A stretch of 54,624 nt of DNA from JBFLYC01 sp040756735 (lineage in GTDB: Bacteria; Bacillota; DSM-16504; Desulfitibacterales; Desulfitibacteraceae), in NCBI GenBank assembly GCA_040756735.1, contig JBFLYC010000024.1:1-54624 (forward strand), given 5' to 3'. Each line of letters begins with the position of its first letter. Positions within the stretch are counted from its first letter, which is position 1. Under the pieces are notes generated by a model. The model was not told where the DNA came from. It saw only the letters and a list, made by a program, of their open reading frames with translations, and did no database searches. The translations under genes were made by a program, and so were the position numbers. This document shows, in pieces, positions 15,741 through 25,079 of this stretch.

Positions 15741-16016
15741 TTACCCCTTTGTAACTCCATAAAAAATTAATACAACGCCTAACACAATTATAACCATTTT
15801 TGACGTGGGAATTTTACCAGCCATACCAAATAAACCTAATGCCATGACACTCATTAAAATCACCGGACCGACAAAAGCTAAAACCGCATTTATTTTTAAC
15901 GCGCTGTCAACCCTGTTAAACTTTAACATTAGCATGGCTGCGCTAAACTCAATAAGACAAGAGACTATTCTAATCAACGCCATGCCGGCTACAGTTTTCT
16001 CAGTGACAAAAAACAA
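15741..16016 (-). CDS. YqhV-family (DUF2619) small membrane protein
   Basis: A 91-residue protein with three hydrophobic helices; AGMALIRIVSCLIEFSAAML and FNRVDSALKINAVLAFVGP match the YqhV/DUF2619 family of Bacillota. Function unknown. The start is placed at TTG 16016: GGAGGG lies 6 nt before it, whereas the open frame back to 16061 has no ribosome binding site. It precedes comB by 4 bp. Confidence 0.8.
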   Translation of the reverse strand: MFFVTEKTVAGMALIRIVSCLIEFSAAMLMLKFNRVDSALKINAVLAFVGPVILMSVMALGLFGMAGKIPTSKMVIIVLGVVLIFYGVTKG

Positions 16017-16134
16017 TTTATTCCCTCCAATGCTTATTGCTTCTAGTAAATATATGTGCAATTATTACCGGTTAGACATTCCGGAGCACGTTTTAGCCAT
16101 GTTAAATTTTCTTCATTTATTATCAAATTGCTAA

Positions 16135-16290
16135 TACTACAGCGAAATTTAGCAATTAGCAAAGCCATGGGGACGGTTCGAGCGTGACCGTAGCGCAGCG
16201 AAGGTTAGAAAGGAAGACGATGGAACCGTCCCCATGGCGCGTCCCTATGGCGTATGAATGTAACGAAACGAGTAACCTTTCGCTGTAGTA
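16135..16290. mobile_element. MITE-like element, intact copy 2
   Basis: 156 bp bounded by perfect 13-bp terminal inverted repeats TACTACAGCGAAA and TTTCGCTGTAGTA. Immediately outside, CTAA occurs at both ends (16131-16134 and 16291-16294), a 4-bp target duplication. Inside, GCCATGGGGACGGTTC (16164-16179) and GAACCGTCCCCATGGC (16223-16238) form a perfect 16-bp inverted pair, so the transcript would fold into a long hairpin. There is no coding capacity; movement would need a transposase in trans. Confidence 0.85.
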
Positions 16291-16396
16291 CTAAATACTT
16301 GTCTTGAAAGTTAGAAATAACCAGCGGTTATCAAGTATATGAAAATTTACCCGAGGAAAAGCTAAGTCTAGTCTAAAAACGGAGGAATTTCTTAAT

Positions 16397-17620
16397 ATGC
16401 AGAAAAAGACAATACTTCCCTTTGCTATTTTATGCATGGTTCCCTTCATCATGGTGCTGGGAAACTCCATGTTAATACCTTTGCTGCCAACCATGAAAGC
16501 CAGGATGAACCTTACCTTGTTTGAAGTAGGTTTAATCATTACCGCCTTTTCCATCCCCGCCGGAATTGTAATTCCCTTTGCAGGCTATCTCTCAGACCAG
16601 TTTGGCAGGAAAATAATCATTGCGCCTGCATTAGTCTTATATGGTGCAGGGGGGTTAATTGCCGGAGCAGCTGCCCTTCTTATGACTCAACCATATATGG
16701 GAATTATGGTTGGCAGGGTTGTCCAGGGTATTGGTGCTGGCGGTACATACCAGCTGGCCATGGCCTTAACCGGCGACATTTTTCAAAGTAATGAAAGGGC
16801 CAAAGCCCTGGGGCTTTTAGAAGCTGCTAACGGCCTGGGTAAGGTCATTAGCCCAATTTCAGGAGCTGCCTTAGGGTTGATTATCTGGTTTACCCCCTTT
16901 TTTGCTTATGGGCTCTTGGCAATACCAATTGCCCTGGCAGTATGGTTTCTGGTCAAAGAACCACATATGGAGCAGAAGAACAATAACCATGGATCGGAGT
17001 ATTTCAAAAAGCTCAAGTCTATTTTCAAAGAAAAAGGTGTAGCTTTACTCTCATCCTTTTTAGCAGGATCAGTGGTCCTCTTCATCCTTTTTGGGACCCT
17101 TAGCTATCTTTCAGACTTGCTTGAACAGCAGTACAATATCAGGGGTTTTGCGACAGGACTGCTCATAGCCATTCCTGTAGCATCCATGGCTGTGACTTCA
17201 TATATTTCCGGCATTATCCTGCAAAAGAAAATTGGCAATATCTTAAAATATACCATCCTTGGGGGCTTAATAATTATTTCTGCCTCAATGGGCTTAATAG
17301 CCTTTGTAACTAATATTTACTTTTTATTTGGCGCATTGATAGCTATGGGGATTGGCACAGGGGCTGTGCTTCCGGCGACAAATACCTTAATTACAAGCGC
17401 TGCTGCAGCATCAGAACGCGGCGTAATTACCTGCCTCTATGGCTCCACCAGATTTTTTGGTGTAGCCATGGGTCCTCCTGCTTTTGGATTTGTTACTGAG
17501 ATAGGAAAACTGCCCCTTTTTATAGCAGCATCAGGCCTGGCCATTGCTGCAACTGCAGCCGCTTTTCTGTTAATTAAGGCTAAAGTCCTCTTGCCACCCA
17601 AACTATTACAGGAAAGTTAG
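16397..17620 (+). CDS. Major facilitator superfamily transporter (DHA1-like)
   Basis: A 407-residue protein with 12 predicted membrane helices and the MFS loop motif GYLSDQFGRK between helices 2 and 3. Helix 5 carries LGLLEAANGLGKVISPISGA, resembling the antiporter motif C of drug:H+ antiporters. Probable role is efflux of a small organic compound; the substrate is unknown. GGAGGA precedes the ATG. A MITE copy lies 106 bp upstream, so the promoter lies between or within that element. Confidence 0.85.
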   Translation: MQKKTILPFAILCMVPFIMVLGNSMLIPLLPTMKARMNLTLFEVGLIITAFSIPAGIVIPFAGYLSDQFGRKIIIAPALVLYGAGGLIAGAAALLMTQPYMGIMVGRVVQGIGAGGTYQLAMALTGDIFQSNERAKALGLLEAANGLGKVISPISGAALGLIIWFTPFFAYGLLAIPIALAVWFLVKEPHMEQKNNNHGSEYFKKLKSIFKEKGVALLSSFLAGSVVLFILFGTLSYLSDLLEQQYNIRGFATGLLIAIPVASMAVTSYISGIILQKKIGNILKYTILGGLIIISASMGLIAFVTNIYFLFGALIAMGIGTGAVLPATNTLITSAAAASERGVITCLYGSTRFFGVAMGPPAFGFVTEIGKLPLFIAASGLAIAATAAAFLLIKAKVLLPPKLLQES

Positions 17621-17747
17621 CCCAAAATAGCCTCATTTGCATAATATCAGTAAAAATTCCAATTAATTAGTATTATAACTATGGTTTAAATGTAAATACT
17701 ATAAGTACTGGCAGGTTATCAAACCTGGTAATCTGCCTTTTAAATAT

Positions 17748-17787
17748 AGAAACCGTCATGCTGTAAGAAGCATGGCGGTTTCTATTC
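17748..17787 (+). terminator. Strong stem-loop terminator behind the MFS gene
   Basis: AGAAACCGTCATGCT and AGCATGGCGGTTTCT form a 15-bp stem with one G-T-type mismatch, followed by TATTCT. A second hairpin (GGCAG..CTGCC with an inner CAGGTT/AACCTG alternative, 17710-17740) lies just before it. Together they end the MFS transcript. Confidence 0.7.
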
Positions 17788-17856
17788 TAATCAAAGTTGA
17801 GGAGATTCATACGTTGGGGACATTCCTCCAGGCCAAGAGTTTATAACCTTGTTTGG

Positions 17857-18065
17857 TGTGTCCCCTTTTCTTTATTTGCTAGTAAGCGACAAAGAAGGTG
17901 ACAGAGAACCGTCCCCTTGACACCTTGTGTCCCCTTTTCTTTATTTGCTAGTAAGCGACAAAGAAGGTGACAGAGAACCGTCCCCTTGACACCCCCTTGA
18001 CACCTAGACAGTAAGCGACAAAGAAGGTGACAGAGAACCGTCCCCTTGACACCCCCTTGACACCT
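17857..18065. repeat. Tandem array of a 69-bp unit with core GGGGACGGTTCTCTGTCACC
   Basis: Two full 69-bp units (17857-17925, 17926-17994) and a partial third (about 18007-18065) contain GTAAGCGACAAAGAAGGTGA followed by CAGAGAACCGTCCCCTTGAC. The array begins 2 bp after the hypD stop, between convergent genes. The unit has an open minus-strand frame, but this only reflects a length divisible by three. Similar GGGGACGGTTCT repeats are widespread in bacterial genomes; I believe some are linked to REP-associated transposases, which is not checkable here. Confidence 0.9.
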
Positions 18066-18066
18066 C

Positions 18067-20424
18067 TTAGAATGACTGGTGTTCTGTCCTGGCAATAATC
18101 TCATCCTGGAGAGCCTTGCTCAGATCACAGAAATAGTCGCTGTAACCTGCCACACGCACTATTAAGTCCCGGTACTTATCCGGCTCTGCCTGGGCTGCCA
18201 TTAACGTTTCTTTATCAATCACATTAAACTGGATATGATGACCGTCCAGCTTAAAGTAAGACCTTACTAAATGGGCCAGGTTATTGATACCCTCTTCTCC
18301 CTCCAAGATTTTCGGCGTAAACTTTTGATTAAGAAGAGTTCCTCCAGTAAGCACCTGATCAATTTTGCTGGCAGACTTAATTACCGCAGTAGGACCTTTC
18401 CTGTCAGCCCCCTGCACTGGCGACATCCCTTCTGATAAAGGTTCCCAGTTTCTTCTCCCATCTGGAGTAGCTCCAATGACAGAACCGAAATATACATGGC
18501 AGGTAGTCGGCAGCAGGTTAATTCTGTAAACTCCACCCTTGGTATTTGGCCTGCCGTTTACTTCCTGATAAAAGGCATTATAAATCAGTTTTAAAAATTC
18601 ATCGGCATAATCATCGTCATTGCCGTATTTAGGTGTTTTGTTCAGCAAGAGCTGGCGCACCTTTTCAGAACCCACAAAGTTTTTCTCTAAGGCCTCAAGC
18701 AAGTCATCCATTGTTAAAGTTTTCTGCTCAAAAACATGATAGCTGATAGCAGCCATGCTGTCTGTCCAGCTGCCGATGCCGACACCTTGAATATAATTGG
18801 TGTTATATCTTGCACCCCCGTCATTATAGTCCTTGCCCTTTTTGATACAATCATCTATTAAAATCGAAAGGAACGGTACAGGCAGGTATTGGGCATAAAG
18901 CCTTTCAATTATATTGTTGCCCCGCATTTTGATGTCGATGAAATACTTGAGCTGCTTCTTGTAAGCCTCAAATAACTCTTCGAAGCTTTTAAACTCCCGC
19001 GGATCCCCTGTGCGCAGGCCAATTATCTTACCAGTGCGGGGGTCAAGGCCGTTATTTAAGGTGATTTCCAAAACCTTCACAAGATTAAAGTAACCGGTAA
19101 GTATATAGGCTTCTTTACCGAATGCTCCTGTCTCCACACAACCGCTGGCGCCGCCATTGCGAGCATCCTCAACGGTCTTGCCCTGGTTCAAAAGCTCTTT
19201 GACAATCATGTCAGCATTGAAAATTGAAGGCTGCCCCCAACCCTTCCTGATAATCCTGCATGCTCTTTTTAAAAAGGCATCAGGATTTTTCTTGCTGAGC
19301 TGTATGTTGGAACTTGGCTGCAGCAGTCTCATCTCGTCAATAACATCTAAAATAATGTAGGTTAAATCATTGACTCCATCGCTGCCGTCCGGCTTTAAGC
19401 CGCCGTTATTGATATTGGCAAAGTCCGTGTAAGTACCGCTTTCTGCAGCTGTTACACCCACCTTGGGCGGGGCAGGGTGATTATTAAATTTTATCCAAAA
19501 GCACTGCAAAAGCTCCCTGGCATCTTCGGCAGTCAAGGTGCCCTCTTCCAAACCTTTTTTATAGAAGGGATACATATGCTGGTCAAGTCTGCCGGGGCAG
19601 AAAGCGTCCCACGGGTTAAGCTCAATAATCACTCCCAGGTGCACAAACCAGTAGGACTGAAGAGCCTCCCACAAATCCCTGGGTGCATGGGCAGGAACAT
19701 GAGCACATACATCAGCAATTTTTTGCAGTTCGGATTTTCTCTTGCAGTCGCTTTCCTGCTTTGCCATCTCAGCAGCCTTTTGACTGTGCCTGTTGGCAAA
19801 AGTAATGATAGCTTCCGCACAAATCTTCATGGCCTGAAGCTCTTGCTGCTTATTGTAAGCCTGGGGGTCATGCAAGTAATCTATATTTGCCAGGCTCTTT
19901 TCAATATCCTCAATAAAATCCACAAAACCTCTCCGGTAAATTTTATCGTCTAAGACTGTGTGCCCAGGAGCTCTTTGCTCCATAAACTCGGTAAAGATGC
20001 CTGCCTCATAGGCATCTTTCCATTCCTCAGTCATGTGGGTAAAAATGAGCTCACGCATGGTTCTACCCTTCCAATAAGGCTCTATTTCCTTGCTGTACAC
20101 AGCCTTGGCCTCTTCGCTGACTTTAAAGGGAATTTTTTCACGGGTATCAAGAATTTCCAAGTCCTGCTGGGTATGGCAGCACACCTCAGGATATGTATAA
20201 GTAGCCTTGGGAGCCGGACCCCTTTCCCCAACAATTAATTCTCCATCATTTATCACAATTTCTTTGTGTTCAAGGATATACTTAAAGGACAGAGCACGCT
20301 TTACAGGAAGAGAAGTTGTCTTATCTTCCTGGTAAAACCTAGTAAGCAATTCTGCCCTTTCAGTGGATATATAGGGAACTGCATCCAGACTCTGTTGACG
20401 CAGTTTGGTTACTCGCTCGTTCAT
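18067..20424 (-). CDS. hypD: trans-4-hydroxy-L-proline dehydratase, glycyl-radical enzyme HypD
   Basis: A 785-residue glycyl-radical enzyme. The active-site loop reads GGASGCVETGAFGKEAY with the thiyl Cys at about residue 429 and the base Glu at 431. The radical Gly is at about 760 in RVAGYSDY. GCVETG rather than GCVEP (choline lyase) or other variants marks the HypD type, which removes the 4-hydroxyl of trans-4-hydroxy-L-proline as water to give delta1-pyrroline-5-carboxylate. D273 in NPWDAFCPG and F335 in YTDFAN match expected substrate contacts. Oxygen-sensitive. The activase gene lies directly upstream. ATG 20424 is chosen because GGAGG precedes it by 9 nt. The LIV transporter and hydroxyproline genes upstream support the assignment. 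Confidence 0.9.
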   Translation of the reverse strand: MNERVTKLRQQSLDAVPYISTERAELLTRFYQEDKTTSLPVKRALSFKYILEHKEIVINDGELIVGERGPAPKATYTYPEVCCHTQQDLEILDTREKIPFKVSEEAKAVYSKEIEPYWKGRTMRELIFTHMTEEWKDAYEAGIFTEFMEQRAPGHTVLDDKIYRRGFVDFIEDIEKSLANIDYLHDPQAYNKQQELQAMKICAEAIITFANRHSQKAAEMAKQESDCKRKSELQKIADVCAHVPAHAPRDLWEALQSYWFVHLGVIIELNPWDAFCPGRLDQHMYPFYKKGLEEGTLTAEDARELLQCFWIKFNNHPAPPKVGVTAAESGTYTDFANINNGGLKPDGSDGVNDLTYIILDVIDEMRLLQPSSNIQLSKKNPDAFLKRACRIIRKGWGQPSIFNADMIVKELLNQGKTVEDARNGGASGCVETGAFGKEAYILTGYFNLVKVLEITLNNGLDPRTGKIIGLRTGDPREFKSFEELFEAYKKQLKYFIDIKMRGNNIIERLYAQYLPVPFLSILIDDCIKKGKDYNDGGARYNTNYIQGVGIGSWTDSMAAISYHVFEQKTLTMDDLLEALEKNFVGSEKVRQLLLNKTPKYGNDDDYADEFLKLIYNAFYQEVNGRPNTKGGVYRINLLPTTCHVYFGSVIGATPDGRRNWEPLSEGMSPVQGADRKGPTAVIKSASKIDQVLTGGTLLNQKFTPKILEGEEGINNLAHLVRSYFKLDGHHIQFNVIDKETLMAAQAEPDKYRDLIVRVAGYSDYFCDLSKALQDEIIARTEHQSF

Positions 20425-20429
20425 GGTCG

Positions 20430-21335
20430 TCAACCTCCAATCCTTACTTTGAGGCCATACTCTTCAAGTTTCTGAGCCGCTGCCTCAATTATTATACTGC
20501 CAGATTTTGAGATATCTTGCAACGGGTAATCTTTATTTAGTCTATAATATTTATCAGCGCCCATATGATGGTAGAGAAGAACATTAACTTGGGAGATTCC
20601 TTTTAAAGAAGCTGTATACTCTCCTATCTTTGCTATATTATCCGGGTCATCAGTAATTCCCGGTATCAAGGGAAAGCGGATATTAATTGCCTCATGACAC
20701 AATGACAATTCTTTTAAGTTCCTGAGGATAAGCTTATTGGAAACTCCGGTATATTTTATGTGCAGGTCTTCATCCATAATTTTTAAGTCATATAAAAATA
20801 AGTCTGTATACCTGCTGATCTCCATAAGGGTCTCTGTTCGGGCATATCCTGAAGTATCTACAGCCGTATGAATGTATTTGCCCCTACATGACATCAGGAG
20901 ACTTTTTAAAAAGTCCGGCTGCATCAGGGGTTCTCCTCCGGAAAAGGTTACCCCTCCCCCTGATTGATCATAAAAAATAACATCCTTTTCAACTTCTTTC
21001 ATTACTTCCGAAACAGTTACAAACCTGCCTACCAGCTCTCTGGCTCCGCTGTGGCAAACAACGGCACACTTTCCGCAGGCTGTGCATTTTTGGGCATCAT
21101 ATTGCAGTTTAGCCCCCGAGCAAGCAATGGCCCCATTAGGACATTCCTGAAGGCAGTCCCCGCATCCTATACACTTGCTGTCCCAGAACATCAACTCAGG
21201 TTCCTTAACCTGGCTTTCCGGATTGTGGCACCACCAGCAGGTGAGAGGGCACCCCTTTAGAAAAACTGTAGTACGAATTCCTGGACCGTCATGTACTGAA
21301 TACTTCATAATGTTAAAAATTATTCCTGTGGTCAA
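20430..21335 (-). CDS. Glycyl-radical enzyme activating enzyme for HypD
   Basis: A 301-residue radical-SAM protein. The motif KGCPLTCWWCHNPE (about residues 28-41) holds the SAM cluster. It is followed by two ferredoxin-like [4Fe-4S] sites, CIGCGDCLQECP and CTACGKCAVVCHSG. GGGVTFSGGEPL is the SAM-binding segment. It generates the glycyl radical on HypD. The TTG at 21335 follows GAGGTGATAT, the only good start. It ends 5 bp before the hypD start, showing co-transcription and pairing. Confidence 0.94.
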   Translation of the reverse strand: MTTGIIFNIMKYSVHDGPGIRTTVFLKGCPLTCWWCHNPESQVKEPELMFWDSKCIGCGDCLQECPNGAIACSGAKLQYDAQKCTACGKCAVVCHSGARELVGRFVTVSEVMKEVEKDVIFYDQSGGGVTFSGGEPLMQPDFLKSLLMSCRGKYIHTAVDTSGYARTETLMEISRYTDLFLYDLKIMDEDLHIKYTGVSNKLILRNLKELSLCHEAINIRFPLIPGITDDPDNIAKIGEYTASLKGISQVNVLLYHHMGADKYYRLNKDYPLQDISKSGSIIIEAAAQKLEEYGLKVRIGG

Positions 21336-21396
21336 AATATCACCTCAAAATTTCCACTTCAATCTGAAATATATAATTATCTGATAATACAAAAAT

Positions 21397-21426
21397 GCAG
21401 AATACACAGAGCCAGAATAGTTCTGC
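21397..21426 (-). other. Stem-loop between livF and the HypD activase gene
   Basis: GCAGAA and TTCTGC bracket an 18-nt loop, within a stretch of repeated CAGAA/TTCTG words (21395-21455). It may slow RNA decay or cause partial termination between the transporter and enzyme genes. No T run follows, so it is not a classical terminator. Confidence 0.35.
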
Positions 21427-21465
21427 TTCTGACTTCTGCTTTTAGAATTCTGTTTTCTCAATAAA

Positions 21466-22182
21466 CTAATGTCCAAGGTAGGCCTTAACGATACTCTCGT
21501 CTTTGCTTAGCTCGGCAGCATCACCTTCCATGACTATTCTGCCGGTTTCCAAAACATAACCCCTGTGTGCCAGCTTTAAAGCCACTTTAGCATTTTGCTC
21601 AACCAATAAAATGGTTGTCCCTTCTTCATTAATCTTTTTAATGATATTCATGATACCCTGAACAATAAGGGGCGCCAACCCCATGGATGGTTCATCCAGC
21701 AGCATTATCTTGGGCTTAACCATAAGGGCGCGGCCTATTGCCAGCATCTGCTGCTCACCCCCTGATAAAAACCCGCCCATCTGTTTTTGGCGGTCCTTAA
21801 GCACAGGAAATAGCTCAAATACATGCTCTATCCTTTTTTTCCTTTCAACATCATCCTTTAAAGTAAAAGAACCTAATTCCAGGTTTTCCAGCACGGTTAG
21901 CTCCTTAAAAATCTTGCGTCCTTCCGGCACATGGATGACACCCATTTCCACAATTGCATGAGGCTCATCATGGGTAATGTTTTTTCCAAGAAATTCAACA
22001 CTGCCTGCACAGGCCGGCACCAGACTGGAAATGGTCTTTAAAGTGGTGCTCTTGCCGGCGCCATTTGAACCTAACAAGGTAACAATTTCACCCTTGTGTA
22101 CTTCCATATTAATACCCTTTAAAGCATAAATCTGCCCATAACGAGTTTCCAGATTTTTTAGGGAAAGCACTGTTTGGCTCAT
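21466..22182 (-). CDS. livF: LIV-type amino acid ABC transporter ATPase LivF
   Basis: 238 residues: Walker A GSNGAGKST, Q-loop, signature LSGGEQQMLAIGRALM, Walker B KIMLLDEPSMGLAP, switch His region ILLVEQNAKVA. The LivF signature differs from LivG by the short loop and GYVLETGRIV ending. It drives import together with LivG. The ATG overlaps the livG stop by 4 bp. In this cluster the likely substrate is hydroxyproline or a related imino acid. Confidence 0.95.
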   Translation of the reverse strand: MSQTVLSLKNLETRYGQIYALKGINMEVHKGEIVTLLGSNGAGKSTTLKTISSLVPACAGSVEFLGKNITHDEPHAIVEMGVIHVPEGRKIFKELTVLENLELGSFTLKDDVERKKRIEHVFELFPVLKDRQKQMGGFLSGGEQQMLAIGRALMVKPKIMLLDEPSMGLAPLIVQGIMNIIKKINEEGTTILLVEQNAKVALKLAHRGYVLETGRIVMEGDAAELSKDESIVKAYLGH

Positions 22183-22961
22183 ACTGCTTCTTCCTCCTCT
22201 TTCCCCAGGTACGCTTCAATAACCCTTGGATTATTCTGAACTTCTTGAACGGTACCTTCAGCTATTTTTACTCCATAATCCAGCACAAAGATCTTTTCGG
22301 ATATTTTCATGACTAACCCCATATCATGTTCTATTAAAAAGACTGTGATCTTCCTTTCATCCCTGATGCGCTTGATTAGTTCTATTAACCTTTCTTTTTC
22401 ATCATAGTTTAACCCTGCGGCAGGTTCGTCCAAAAGCAGCAGTTTCGGTTGAGTAGCCAGGGCCCTGGCCCACTCTACTCTTCTCTGGTCCCCGTAAGGC
22501 AGGTTTTTGGCTATTCTATCTTTATGATGCAGGATGCCTACAAAATCCAGACATTCTTCCGCCACTTCCCTGATCCTTTTTTCTTCCTGCCTTTGACCTG
22601 GTGGTCTAAAAATTGCTCCAATAACTCCTGAAGAAGCTCGACAGTGCATTCCGGACATGACATTTTCCATGACCGATAGATTTTTAAACAATCTCAGGTT
22701 CTGGAAGGTCCTTGCCATACCCAACGCAGTAATTTTATGAGGCTTCTTATTCATAATGCTTTGCCCTTCAAATAACATATCCCCCTGGTCAGGCCTGTAA
22801 AAACCCGTCAGGCAGTTAAAGACCGACGTTTTCCCAGCCCCATTAGGACCAATAAGGCTTTTAATAGCCCCTTCGTCAATTGCAAAACTAAGGTTGTTGA
22901 CGGCTGTTAGTCCTCCAAAACGTAAAGTAATATTTTTAACTTCTAAAAGCGCCACATTCAT
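22179..22961 (-). CDS. livG: LIV-type amino acid ABC transporter ATPase LivG
   Basis: About 260 residues from ATG 22961 (behind AAGGCGGG). Walker A GPNGAGKTS, the LivG-specific ARTFQNLRLF segment, signature LPYGDQRRVEWARAL, Walker B LLLLDEPAAGLN, then IEHDMGLVM. The open frame extends 14 codons upstream but lacks a ribosome binding site there. About 100 bp with a small hairpin repeat separate it from livM. Confidence 0.95.
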   Translation of the reverse strand: MNVALLEVKNITLRFGGLTAVNNLSFAIDEGAIKSLIGPNGAGKTSVFNCLTGFYRPDQGDMLFEGQSIMNKKPHKITALGMARTFQNLRLFKNLSVMENVMSGMHCRASSGVIGAIFRPPGQRQEEKRIREVAEECLDFVGILHHKDRIAKNLPYGDQRRVEWARALATQPKLLLLDEPAAGLNYDEKERLIELIKRIRDERKITVFLIEHDMGLVMKISEKIFVLDYGVKIAEGTVQEVQNNPRVIEAYLGKEEEEAV

Positions 22962-22995
22962 CCCGCCTTTCGTTTGAAGCATAGGTGAAGGAAAT

Positions 22996-23024
22996 GGAAG
23001 CAAAGGGACGGTCCTCTTGCTTCC
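22996..23024. repeat. Small perfect hairpin repeat inside the liv operon
   Basis: GGAAGCAA and TTGCTTCC are perfect arms around GGGACGGTCC, giving an almost continuous hairpin. The loop core GGGACGGTCC resembles the GGGGACGGTTC core of the other repeats in this window. It lies between livM and livG. Confidence 0.5.
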
Positions 23025-23061
23025 TTCCCGGCACTTCTTGCGTGCTTCTGTTCTTTTTGTT

Positions 23062-24078
23062 CTATGTTCGCCGGTCAGGCCATAAGCCCTGCGGGCGGTA
23101 AATCATTAAGAGAAGCAGTACCACACCGAAAATCAGCATCCTGTACTGGCCAATCCCCCTGAAAACCTCCGGGAAAGTAACCATAACCAAAGCGCCAAGA
23201 ATAACACCCGGGATTTTTCCCATTCCGCCTAAAACTACAGCTAACAGTATCATCACTGATTGCAGAAATTGGAAAGATTCAGGTGAAATGGCCGTCATTT
23301 TGGCTGCCATGAAAGAACCGGCAATTGCGCCAAAGACCGAACCAATGACAAATGCATACAGACGGACAGCTACCACATTGATGCCCATAGCTTCAGCAGC
23401 ATCTTCGTCCTCCCGGATATACTGCCAGGCCCTTCCCAGTCTGGAATCATGCAGCCTGTAAGATATGAATATTGCCAATATTGCCAGGATGAAAAACATA
23501 TAATAAAAGTGGCTGATTTGGTTTAAAGTTATGCCAAAAAATACTGGTCTTTCAATACCTATCAGACCGCTGGCCCCGCCTGTTATCTTCAGGTTCCTGG
23601 CTGCGAGCCTGGTTATTTCTCCAAAACCCAGGGTAACAATGGCCAGGTAGTCGCTCCTCAGCCTCAGGGTAGGGCCTCCTATGGCAATACCTGCAATAAT
23701 GGCTGCCATGGCGCTAAAAGGCAGTGTCAGCCAAAAGTCTATACCGTAATGTGAGCTTAAAATTCCGGTTGTATATGCACCAACAGCAAAAAATGCTGCA
23801 TATCCCAGGCTGAGCAAACCGGCAAACCCCACAATAATATTCAAACCCAAACATACAACAACATAAAACCAGGCATTTGTCATTACCTCCATAACATACC
23901 TGTTGGTCACATTAGGGAGATAAAGGGCCACGACAACAAGCAAAATAATAAAGGTATAACGGTACCTCTTTTGGTCAAAGATCTCGTAAAGGTTATCCAT
24001 CAAGCCTTGCAGATGACTTTCCTTTTTTACAGGTGTTTGAGTGTTAGCTGATGCTAATTTCGTCATTTTCTCTACCAT
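23062..24078 (-). CDS. livM: LIV-type amino acid ABC transporter permease LivM
   Basis: 338 residues, about 9-10 membrane helices after a 30-residue cytosolic lead. The family segments GYAAFFAVGAYTTG, LRLRSDYLAIVTLGFGEI and the EAA-like loop GINVVAVRLYAFVIG are clear. It pairs with LivH to form the channel. The start is 5 bp downstream of livH. Confidence 0.94.
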   Translation of the reverse strand: MVEKMTKLASANTQTPVKKESHLQGLMDNLYEIFDQKRYRYTFIILLVVVALYLPNVTNRYVMEVMTNAWFYVVVCLGLNIIVGFAGLLSLGYAAFFAVGAYTTGILSSHYGIDFWLTLPFSAMAAIIAGIAIGGPTLRLRSDYLAIVTLGFGEITRLAARNLKITGGASGLIGIERPVFFGITLNQISHFYYMFFILAILAIFISYRLHDSRLGRAWQYIREDEDAAEAMGINVVAVRLYAFVIGSVFGAIAGSFMAAKMTAISPESFQFLQSVMILLAVVLGGMGKIPGVILGALVMVTFPEVFRGIGQYRMLIFGVVLLLLMIYRPQGLWPDRRT

Positions 24079-24083
24079 AGGCT

Positions 24084-25001
24084 CTACATCCTCTCACTTT
24101 CTTTTTTACCCAATAGACCCGTTGGCTTGAAGATTAGAATTAAAATCAAGATTGTAAAAGAAAAGACATCCTTCCATTCTGTGCCGATAAAGGGCAGTTG
24201 GGTTCCAAAAGCTTCTAAAAGCCCCAGCAGCAGTCCTCCAAGCATGGCGCCGGGAATTATGCCAATACCCCCTATGACAGCTGCGGTAAAAGCCTTGATG
24301 CCAATGACAAAACCCATGAAAAAATGGATGCTGCCATAATAAACCCCTGCCATCATTCCCGCTGCCGCAGCTAAAGAAGACCCCACAAAAAAAGTAAGAG
24401 CAATGATTTTATTCACATTTATCCCCATGAGCCTGCAGGTATCATGATCGAGGGCAATTGCCCTCATGGCCTTTCCGTACATGGTTTTAGTAACAAATAA
24501 GTGCAGGACAAACATTAAGGCAATGGCAGCCAAAATTAAGATAGCCTGGGTATGGGTTACATAAACGCTGCCAAGATTAAACCCGTCATATCCCAATCCT
24601 GTCCTATAAGCCCTATATTCGCCTCCGGTAATAATCATTACAGAATTGTATAAAATCATTGATACTGCCAGGGCAGTAATTAATATTGATAAGCGCGGCG
24701 CCTTGAGCATGGGTCTGTAAGCAACCCTTTGTATGAACACCCCCAGCAAACCTACTATAATCATGGTTATAAGCATGGCAGCCACTATTCCCAGCCAGGC
24801 ATTCCCCAGGACCGTACCGCCCAAAATGGTCAGCAAGGTAAGGCTTAGAAAAGCTCCCGACATATAGATGTCGGCATGAGCAAAGTTTAATAGTTTTATA
24901 ATTCCGTAAACCATTGAATATCCTAACGCGACCAATCCATAAAAAGATCCTAGCAGCAAGCCGTTAAACAACTGCTGTATAATTATATCCTGAAGAGACA
25001 T
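24084..25001 (-). CDS. livH: LIV-type amino acid ABC transporter permease LivH
   Basis: 305 residues, about 8 membrane helices, with the typical start LFNGLLLGSFYGLVALGYSM and NFAHADIYMSGAF, and the cytosolic loop MGINVNKIIALTFFVGS. It is the second permease subunit. GAGGGTGA lies before the ATG. A perfect 13-bp stem-loop separates it from the binding-protein gene. Confidence 0.94.
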   Translation of the reverse strand: MSLQDIIIQQLFNGLLLGSFYGLVALGYSMVYGIIKLLNFAHADIYMSGAFLSLTLLTILGGTVLGNAWLGIVAAMLITMIIVGLLGVFIQRVAYRPMLKAPRLSILITALAVSMILYNSVMIITGGEYRAYRTGLGYDGFNLGSVYVTHTQAILILAAIALMFVLHLFVTKTMYGKAMRAIALDHDTCRLMGINVNKIIALTFFVGSSLAAAAGMMAGVYYGSIHFFMGFVIGIKAFTAAVIGGIGIIPGAMLGGLLLGLLEAFGTQLPFIGTEWKDVFSFTILILILIFKPTGLLGKKESERM

Positions 25002-25035
25002 ATATTCACCCTCTCATTAGCTACTAATAAGGAAC

Positions 25036-25067
25036 ATGCAGGTCAAGCAGCAAGGCTTGACCTGCAT
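25036..25067 (-). other. Intercistronic stem-loop between livK and livH
   Basis: ATGCAGGTCAAGC and GCTTGACCTGCAT form a perfect 13-bp stem with a 6-nt loop. No T run follows on the minus strand. Such hairpins commonly protect the upstream binding-protein message and lower expression of the permease genes. Confidence 0.7.
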
Positions 25068-25079
25068 TCTCTTACGCAA

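Noticed and set aside
17841..18104. Open minus-strand frame of 87 codons with repeated peptide VKGTVLCHLLCRLL
   Set aside because: It is produced by a 69-bp tandem repeat whose length is a multiple of three; it overlaps the hypD stop region and has no ribosome binding site.
18067..20424. Several plus-strand frames of 60-158 codons opposite hypD
   Set aside because: Antisense shadows of a long, clearly coding gene; no ribosome binding sites and no protein-like composition.
21397..21455. CAGAA/TTCTG-rich segment as a mobile element end
   Set aside because: No second end or target duplication was found; it looks like simple repeat drift with a hairpin.
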